In this document: positions 55,901 to 64,000 of the stretch, piece by piece
How positions within the stretch are numbered: position 1 is the first letter of the stretch
How the letters are laid out: the number at the start of each line of letters is the position of its first letter
Assembly: GCA_033065855.1 (NCBI GenBank)
Contig: JAVXUO010003225.1
Location: forward strand, 310,001 to 374,000
Direction: 5' to 3'
DNA: 64,000 nucleotides
From: Escallonia rubra
Taxonomy: Eukaryota > Streptophyta > Magnoliopsida > Escalloniales > Escalloniaceae
The notes under the pieces: model-generated
The model's input: only the letters and a program-made list of their open reading frames with translations
What the model was told of the DNA's origin: nothing
The model's database searches: none
Program-made: the position numbers and the translations under genes

Positions 55901-58427
55901 GTCTATTAGGTTTTGGAAATTAGACAAGCCACACCCTGAGATGCATCCGACCCCGAGACTCGTACAGAGTCCATGTAACATAGCTTCTCAGTGAATTATT
56001 TGAACAGTTACAATAATGCTATTAAACACACAAATAGCCGGGTCCCTTGTAAGCCATATGCTGCTTTCCCTTGGTGAGCAGAGTGATTATCAATGAAGTG
56101 CCAGTAGCTCAAAATAGCTCCCCTATCTTTAGATGTTCATTTACAGCCCTCAACCTTATCTCGCAGCTGATTATTTCATTCGCCAGCAAGGTCAACTCTT
56201 GCCCACATTGACCAATTATTGTTTGGGAAATGCAAATTTCACCTTCTTATATGCTTGTCCACTCCCTTTATTGTCGCTAAAAATTTGCTTTAGTGACAAG
56301 CATCAACCTTTTAGAGACAAACAAGGGGGTGGATAAGCATATTAGGGGGTGGAAATAGCCTCTACCTTATTGTTCATATACCTATTCTGTTTAAAAATAT
56401 GTTTAGATGTTCTTTTTATTGTGTCGCCAATTATCTACTGTGTGAATGACCTGATTGATGGGTTTTTTCTACTTCCCCTTTTCTACTAGTTATCCAGATG
56501 CATTGTGTGTTAGCAATACCGTAATCAATATCGTGCTTCAATATGTCAATTTGTATTTGGTCTGTTAAGCAATGTTGGATCCATTATTCATTCATAGAAA
56601 CTGTTGTTGGATATTCTGTGGTGATGCTGTGTGCTCCTGCTACTTGATTAATTTCTAGCATGCATATCCAAAATTGCGCGTTCAGCACTAATAAAATGGG
56701 TTATGGCTGGGACCAAATCCATCCTTATTGCGACCTTTTGCATGTACTTGCCATCCCCTACGATTCGTCATTCCTGCAGTGTGTTTATGTGCTGATTGTG
56801 CTCTTATCTTGTGGGGTTATCTTGAGTTGATCATCGACTTAAATGCTTCCTTAGGATGTCATGCCAACACTTGTTGCGGACCATAATTGGCTTCGAGCTC
56901 TTCGAATGGCTTCATATGGGTTTCTTTTGTATGGCCCTGGTTCTTATGCATGGTACCAGTATCTTGATCACTGCATGCCAAAGCAAACAGTAGGGAACAT
57001 TTTAATGAAGGTATAATTGTTCTCTGCATATCCTTCTTAACGATTTTTTCAAAACAAAGGATCTGGAGAAATAGATCAACACACTCTCTTTTAACATCAC
57101 TTCCTTGCAGGTTATATTGAACCAAATTGTGCTGGGTCCTTCTGTAATTGCTGTTGTTTTCGCATGGAATAACTTATGGCAAGGGAAGCTGTCAGAGCTT
57201 CCGAGCAAGTATCAGAATGATGCACTCCCCACACTACTTCTTGGTTAGGAATTGTTTATAGCAATTTTGTGCTGCGCTACTTTTTAAATGCAACGTAAGT
57301 CCAATTTTTCTCTGTTTTGTATGCAGGATTTAGGTTCTGGATCCCTGTTAGCGTACTGAATTTTTGGTAACTCTCTCTCTCTCTCAACATTATTCAGTTA
57401 TTCATTCCTTTTGATGTAATCTTATGCAAAGATACTATGGGATAAGCAATTGCCCAATAGAAGATTTCTTGTTTTTCAATACGTTGTGTTAATAGCCAAA
57501 AGTTATGTTGCAACTCTAGTTTTACTAATTTTGCTTAAAGATGTCGACTGCTGCCGTGGTATCCAAGTTAGTTACCAACTCTATTGTATGTGCTACACTT
57601 CATTAGTGTATAGGTGCAATCCTTGGGCTTTTGCTCTAATTTGCCCTTCTACTGAAACCTTACTTCCACCAACTGAAGCCTAGTGGCATTCCCCTGAACT
57701 GCCCCCCACCTCCTTGCTCTTTAAATGTTTCTCTTGCTTGTGATTAATCCCAGAACTTACGATTATAGGTACAGTAGTATTAATTCGTAACAATAATTAG
57801 CTGCTTAAGCTGATAGCAATTAAGGTTCTTTTTTATCACAAGTAAGTTCAGTACATTTGGCAACTACTATGATCTTTTCAATGGAATTCCTATTTATTTT
57901 TGTTTGATAGTTTTCCTTCCAAAGTGAAGTCATGAGATACATAGGAATAAAGATCAGAGTTGGATATGTTTGCTAGTGTAATTCTTACAATATAATTGCA
58001 GAACGAGGCCTTTGTCATTATTATTCTTATGCATAGGTGTGAGATCTTCTTCAATTGGAACCTGAATTAAATATGAGGATATCTTACCACTAAAATCTGG
58101 ATGGAATATTACTCCACCAAACTGCTTAAGAGCATACTAACAAAAGCTTTTTCATGTAGTATATGCAAACTGTTTGAAATTTTGAGATGTAAGGAGGCGA
58201 AGATCGTATAATCATGATGAATTTCTTGTTCTACAACTTTTCACGTGTTCGTCAATTGTTCTCTTATTACACTTGTACTACAGGTGAATCTTTAGCCCCT
58301 AGATAATGATTTTCTACTTCTCATATGGCATGCTCATAGGGCGGTTCCTCTTCAATCTCGTGTTGCTTTCATGTCGATGGGCTCTATATTCTGGAACTTC
58401 TGCTTGTCTTCAACCATGAGCAAGTAA
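52925..58427 (+). CDS. Mpv17/PMP22 family membrane protein
   Basis: Five exons: 52925-53218, 56855-57010, 57111-57243, 57327-57366 and 58340-58427, giving 236 residues; all junctions are GT-AG and phases agree. From residue 52 it reads YRFPIKQAATASCLALTGDTIAQL, the start of the family fold, then DVMPTLVADHNWLRALRMASYGFLLYGPGSYAWYQYLD, LNQIVLGPSVIAVVFAWNNLW, and the hallmark end GFRFWIPVSVLNFWAVPLQSRVAF with MSMGSIFWNFCLSSTMSK. Family members are four-helix inner membrane proteins of mitochondria, peroxisomes or plastids, some acting as small channels; the role of this subgroup is not well known. It resembles Arabidopsis AT2G42770 from memory. The first 50 residues are Gly, Ser and Arg-rich and could be a targeting sequence. 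The 40-base exon 4 is very short. Intron 1 is 3.6 kb. Confidence 0.93.
53219..56854 (+). other. Long first intron of the Mpv17/PMP22 gene
   Basis: A 3,636-base GT-AG intron (acceptor ccttag). It holds a tandem duplication (separate entry) and short open frames such as 55392-55670 that resemble no family. No complete transposon could be outlined, though the length implies insertion of repeats. Confidence 0.7.
54955..55214. repeat. Two-copy tandem repeat in the Mpv17 intron, period 130 bp
   Basis: The block starting ttgacaaatggtggacg at 54955 recurs at 55085. Both copies continue through ttgatctgaagtcattcaaag, acttttggggaca and tgtatttatttcattca to gttatgctt, with a few substitutions. Confidence 0.9.
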
Positions 58428-60071
58428 CTTTCTGTGCTGCAAAAGTTCTATGTAAGGTAGTAACCATGTGAAAGTCTTTCACCCAAGGTACCCTGTGCCG
58501 TTTAAGCTTATTTTCAAGGTGTCCATATATATCCTCATCCTTTACTAACAAACCCATACTCCTGTTCAACGACGTGATTGTCAAGACAAAGCATGGGCCT
58601 AGAAGCAAGACCGGAAGTCTCTTTTGAAGCTGCATTCAACTCTGAACTTGAAAATCATTGTTGTATTCGCACCTGCAATTTAAAGAGCCTGCCTTTTGGG
58701 AGCAAATTGATGTGATTTGGCTTTTCCTTTTGTCACCATAAGCCTAGGTTTCAACTGTCTATTTACATTCATGAAATGGTTCTCCTTTTCCGTAGGAACA
58801 AAGTGTTAGATTTTACTGTTCCTACTTGATTTGTTGCAATAGACAGAATCAGATGATGTTGACGCCTTATACCTCGTCACACCTTCAGTATAGCGTGCAG
58901 TTTTTTTTTCATGTCAACCTTAGAAATGAAGAAGATGAAATGAAACATGAGCACAGATTTCATCCAATCGATTATTAACATAATCCACACGGCAAAAGCC
59001 GAACTGAGGTAACGGTCACACATTGGGTGTTCTGTGATGAATTTGAAAAGTTAGGAACAGCAGTTTTTTAGTAGAGAAGTTGGCATGCCTGCATTTCTTT
59101 GGGAGATGGCCATGAAGTGGTCTGGACTTTGTTTTGCCGGAGGTATTTTTCCTAGAAGTTCGTCTGAAGATTAACTGTGCTGAAGCTATGTGGTTTGAAG
59201 GGCTGGGAAGTGTTGGGATTTTGCTCAGATTACTGACTTCGTGGCAACATTTGCCGTCAAGTCAAACTGGTCTAGAATAAAGTGGATATCCATACCGGAA
59301 ATTGGTCCATCTGATGGTTAGAGATCCATCTGTATCCTTCACCATGAGGGTTTTCTACTTTTTCCCTCGTAGACAAGCTGAATGAGTTATAGAAGCAAGG
59401 CTATTTCATATCCTGGATCTCTTTGTACCAAGTAGTTTCACCGAAGGAGGAGAATTAAGTAGACGTTACGGGTGAAATTTGGGTGCTGCTCCGTAACCAA
59501 ACGCAACCTGCAATCAAAACCAGGTGTTGGACAGGCCCCAAGTGCTTCTCTGTAAATAACGTTGGCACGACAAGAATTGGCTGCAGCTTGGATTATCTGC
59601 AGAAAGCGGCCTGCAAAATGTCGCTGAAGCTAGCCCTAGCGTCGGACTTATGGGTGACAAATTTTAATGCTGAATTAGCCGACGAGAAACAGTTGAAAAT
59701 TTGTCTTTTATGCAGGAATATTTATCTGTATGTTGCTGATTTGTGAACAGTGAAGGTATGAATTGATTAAGATCAGTAACTTTATACCAAAAGAATCAAG
59801 TTCCCGGTCTTTCACACCGGTTACATGTTCATATTCCAAGTTGCTCAACAAAAGCATAAGAAACAAATTCATATTGTGCGAAGAATTGGATCCCTTCTTT
59901 AACTCTAATGAAGTCATTCCCTCTGAAAGTCACCCACCATAAACAGAATCTTTCAATTGGGACAAGAACTGCACTTCACCACAGCATACAGAAAATGAAG
60001 AGACAAAGCAAAAGCAGGAAACAGAAACTTTCGCCTAGTGGATGTCGCCTTCGCAAAGAAAGGAATAAAAC
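58428..60071. other. 3' untranslated and intergenic DNA, nothing recognised
   Basis: No open frame here matches a family, including the 87-codon frame at 59483. No element ends were found. Confidence 0.45.
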
Positions 60072-60078
60072 TATAAAA
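60072..60078 (+). promoter_or_regulatory. Possible TATA box of the RING-H2 gene
   Basis: TATAAAA lies 92 to 98 bases upstream of the start codon at 60170. Confidence 0.4.
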
Positions 60079-60169
60079 CCTAAATGCCCGAAGGCAAAAC
60101 GTCTTTCTACCTATAGATATTCCTACCTCAAGATCAACTTCTACTATTCAACACGCACACACATACACC

Positions 60170-62166
60170 ATGAGTGGCAGCACCAACAATTTCACGCCAC
60201 CGCCAAGGTATTGGCGGTCTCAACAGGTCTATGGTGACTACGCACCCGGTGACGATGATTGGAACCATATGCACCCCATGAATCCTCGCCCGCTTCCTCT
60301 TTTGGCTCCTCCGGTTAGTATCGTCCTGCTTGCATGCCCACACGAAAAAAGAACAGAAACTTTCTACCAACATATATCATCCTGCAACTTCGTCGTTGGA
60401 TGGGAATAACATTAACTTAAGCTGAACAAGGCTATAAATTTGCAACTGGGTTTCTATTTTTGATGCTGTGTCTTGGTTCCTTTCCAGAATCTGAGACATG
60501 CACAGGACCAATGGTGGTCATTTCAGGACAGACTGGTAAGAGGATCACCAGGCATAACCAGGTAAGCACAATTGGTGCAAAGCCGGTATTCAGAGTTTCT
60601 TCTGCTTACTGAATTTGCAGATAAAATTTCAACTTACTTCAATGGTCTTCCTTGTAGTTGATAGATTGTCTCTACTGGTGAGGCCATAGCTCCTTTCCTT
60701 TGGCGTCTTTTAAACCTTTAATTAGACTACTGCAAGCCAGCAATGTAGTATTTGTGAGGTTCATGAGCTACTGATGAAGCTCTAAGAGTTCTTAAGAACT
60801 TAGATAACACTATTCAAACTAATCATTCTTAAGGTTTGGCAGTTATATCCTCAATCCTTGTTATATGTAAAACCTTCTAAAAGCTTAGAAATATATCTAA
60901 TGCTATCTGCCAGTTCATATAATGGAGTTCCTGCAACTATGAAGACCCTTGACAGTGTAAGACTCTACATGTGGAAGTGATCCCTATTTCACTTACGCGA
61001 AAGAGTATAGCTTAGTCATTGTTCAAGGACAACGTTATCCTTCATGTCTGACCCATATCTGAGCAATATTTTGGTACATCGGATGTGGATTAAGATGTTT
61101 GTTCTTCGTAATTATTCTTTTTCTTAAAGATATCCCCAAGTCAAAGAGCCCAAACTGAATTGCTGTCTGCGGAGGAATTTTGCCTATTCTTTTTCTCATG
61201 CTTCGGCGATATATGTAGAGGAAAATTTCTTGCTGGCTTTCATATGTATTTCTTCATCGTTATATACTAAGGTTTTTACAGAATCTGATGAGGAAACAGA
61301 ATACAAGGAAACATAGAGTTAACAAGAGAGAAATGAAGTCAATCAGCATAATTAGGATCTTTCTTGCATCCCAATCAAAAGCAATTTTAGGTGAACATAG
61401 ATATGCTCTTGCTTCCAAAAGCGCTACAATATGTTGATATGACGCACAGATTTCTTTTCATTCTCAATATTTTGGTCTCGTGTCTCCCAAGTCCCAAAAA
61501 CCAAATGCAAATACATGATTGTCAATCTTATGATAAAGACTACTAAAATTCCGAGATATTTGCAGATATCCAGCACCACCACGTCCTCTGCAACTTCTAA
61601 TCCTCAACAACACTATGACAAGAGACGTGAACCCAAGGCCAAGACAATTAACCCATGGATCCCATCCTCGGGTTATCAGTCAGCGGAATATGGCAGTCCA
61701 TACGCAGCAGGATTCTGAATTGACCCCAGATGAGCAGCAGAAGGCTCTGGAGAAGCTGACAAAAGAAATCTACAATCCCACACCAAAGAGGATAGTACAA
61801 AGGCTGAGCATGAACAGAAGAGATAATAAGTCCAGCAAGAGTTTCAATGAGAAGGGGAAAGAGATAGATGAAGATGATAAGAGGTGTGCCATTTGCTTAG
61901 ATGACTTTGAGCCCAGGCAGCTGGTCGTGCTCACTCCCTGCAGACATATGTTTCATGAGGATTGCATTGTGCCATGGGTGAAGAGCAACGGCAAGTGTCC
62001 GGTCTGTCGTTCTGCAATATACGAGCGAATCAAGGAGAGTGCAGTAGAGACAGACAACGGCACCTCAAACGTGATCGTGAGTGAACCATTTGCAGGCGAT
62101 CTCATCTCCATTCTAAGAGCCATGGATGAAGATTTTGAATGGGGCAATGTCAGAATGATGCATTGA
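60170..62166 (+). CDS. RING-H2 zinc finger protein, probable E3 ubiquitin ligase
   Basis: Three exons: 60170-60313, 60488-60561 and 61566-62166, giving 272 residues. Exon 2 has two possible donors (after 60535 and after 60561); only the second keeps the frame into exon 3, joining an Arg codon. Residues about 170-210 form the RING-H2: CAICLDDFEPRQLVVL, TPCRHMFHEDC, then W and CPVC, spacing C-x2-C...C-x-H-x2-H-x2-C...C-x2-C. Such fingers bind E2 enzymes to pass ubiquitin to targets. The N-terminal half is Pro, Asn and Gln-rich (TPPPRYW, DDDWNHMHPMNPRPLPLL) and is probably disordered; no membrane segment is seen. Around residue 110 there is an acidic/Gln stretch (SELTPDEQQKALEKLTKEIYNP). The short tail ends WGNVRMMH. 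Substrate and subfamily are unknown. Skipping or mis-splicing exon 2 would break the frame. Confidence 0.88.
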
Positions 62167-64000
62167 CCTGCCATACAGCGAAAACAGAGATCCCCTTCTA
62201 CTTCTAGCATATGTGCTATTACCAAGTTCAATTCCACAAGCAACTACTAGCGTTCAGTACTTTATAGTAGTGAACTCATCTCATAAACCTATTGCAAGTC
62301 TAAGGAAGAGATTAAGGAATTCTGAATAAAGGGAAAAAAAATCGAAGTGCTGTCCCAGAGACTTTAACCAGTGAAAAGTAGAGGCCATCTGTTGCGACTA
62401 ATTCCGGTATATGGCTTTGCAAGACAGGGAGGAAAGTGCATCTAAGCAAATTTAACTAATGTTCCTGAGAACCCACAATCTGTGCAGTGACTCATCTGGG
62501 CATAAAGCTTTGCAAGAAGAGGAAGAGACGACGAGAGAAAGCGACTATATGAACAACTTGATTCAAGAAGGGATTTCTGCATAAGCATAAGCTCTTAGAA
62601 AATGGGACAAACATTGTAGTCTAATGTTTTGACACGGAAATTCCTTATAGCGCGCGCAGCCTCATAACACAAAACCAATGGGAAACTTTCAACTCAAGAT
62701 CACCAAACAAAGGAACACTAGCAGTGCATAGAACGTAGCATAATTAGATGGCTCTATTCCAGAGAAGTCCGTCTGGATATTCCATGAAACAGTTTTAGAT
62801 CTTCTACTTCTCTTCCTAAGCAGCTTGGCATTGTATGAAACACTTCTAAGCAGTTGTCTTTAAAGGTTACGCCTGGCTAGTGAGAAGATGTTGCAAGTGC
62901 TTTGGGCGAATTGAAGAGAGCGAGAAGGGTGGAAATGTTCACCGAAGAAAAGGAAATGAAAGTAAAATCGATCCAAACAAAACAACTTTCTGGATTTATA
63001 CAGACAAAGCAAAGCAAATCAAAAGTTGATCCTAAAAGAGATTACTAGCAAATTATGCAAGCAGTCTTAAGGAAAGGGAAGGAGGGAGACCATTAGAAAG
63101 CAAGCTTATGGGATCCCTCCAAAACACAGACTGTTGTACATGACCTTTCTTTGCTTGTTGCAAATGACAAGATAGTAAGACGGAAAAGAAATGAACATTT
63201 TTAACAAAAGAAATGGACATTTTTAACATGTTATTACGAGAATTAAGTTGATCGAGTCGATTTCATGATTAAGACAAGCCATGCATCACATCCCTCTTGC
63301 TAAGTCCTAGCAGGATATCACTGACGAGCAAGATAAATTGCCGGTTGTGCCAGACCCACTGCATGAGTTACTTGGTTGTCATTTTTTCTTCTTCTCTTTG
63401 GTTACGTAGGAGTAAAATCAACCGAATGGATGAAACTCTCCCAGATGACTGTACAAAGTGCAGAGATATAGAGGCACACAGATACACTCACTAAAACATA
63501 CACCAGAGAGTCTCCATTACCAGACTTTCCCAAGGCAACAAGAGGCAGGAGAGACTCTCGACAGTTCTAGCAACTCATGGGGTACAACAGTCCAGGAAAC
63601 TCTTCAACCAAAATAAAGAAGACTATCAGCAAACTGCGACAGCACCGTCAAAAGGCAGCACGGCAGCTACGAAAACCAAGCATTCACATGGCTGAAAGTT
63701 GAGGCGGACACAAGCCAGCATAAAGCATCTCCATTGATATACCAGCAGTCATCACTTGCGTTGCATATTTTCAAGCTAACTCAGAAATACGCAGTCTATG
63801 CATGTGGCCACTGTGACGAACAGAGTCTCCCAAGCAGATAAGGCTTCACACCTAATCAAACCTGGTCCTTCACTAATCAAATTAACTCTATCTATATCCA
63901 ATTGGAAGTAAACACGTGATCTAGTACCTCAGTCATGGATTGTTTCTCTCCTACTAGGAGGCATGGCCACAATTCTTTGCACAGCTTCATACGAAAAAAT
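62167..64000. other. RING-H2 3' flank, nothing recognised
   Basis: Purine-rich tracts and AT-rich DNA with no supported gene or element on either strand to the window end. Confidence 0.45.

Noticed and set aside
59483..59746. 87-codon frame upstream of the RING-H2 gene
   Set aside because: No recognisable domain, promoter or splice support.

Overview
This is a window of plant nuclear DNA, most likely from a eudicot. The evidence is plant-specific gene families with GT-AG introns (a class II trehalose-phosphate synthase, a class III secretory peroxidase, an Mpv17/PMP22 protein, an F-box protein and a RING-H2 protein) separated by large amounts of plant-type transposon DNA (Copia, L1-type LINE with RNase H, hAT, Stowaway, Tourist-like, Helitron, LTR elements without genes). 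The species cannot be named from sequence alone. Five genes look intact, all on the + strand. Exon borders were set by reading frame, splice sites and family alignment from memory.

Layout. 1-2314: upstream repeats, then a duplicated first exon/leader intron for the TPS gene. 2315-6946: TPS7-like gene, 3 exons, second intron with a GC donor. 7865-8134: short Helitron. 8136-14050: decayed LINE (+). 16080-18080: decayed LINE (-) split by a solo LTR (16538-16960) with a perfect 5-bp target duplication. 18213-23358: complete but broken Copia element with 173-bp LTRs. 24478-25310: CAC-triplet-rich block. 27695-28118: MITE just upstream of the peroxidase gene (28257-29922). 30356-32119: a Stowaway MITE, then a foldback element holding a nested Tourist-like MITE. 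33853-40487: a young LTR element (-) without polyprotein, with a large array of hairpin repeats inside. 42136-43394: non-autonomous hAT. 44393-45682: F-box gene. 49136-50290: possible gene relic (-). 52925-58427: Mpv17/PMP22 gene, 5 exons. 60170-62166: RING-H2 gene, 3 exons. 62167-64000: nothing recognised.

The host genes do not form a pathway or cluster. They are separate genes (sugar signalling, cell-wall peroxidase, organelle membrane protein, two possible ubiquitin-ligase components). The most unusual structures are: (1) the hairpin array at about 34411-36190, whose stems keep pairing through compensatory base changes; (2) the duplicated TPS first exon, where exon choice would change the upstream ORF; and (3) several transposon-in-transposon insertions whose empty sites can be read directly. 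No search, alignment or folding tool was run; all repeat and splice calls were made by eye.
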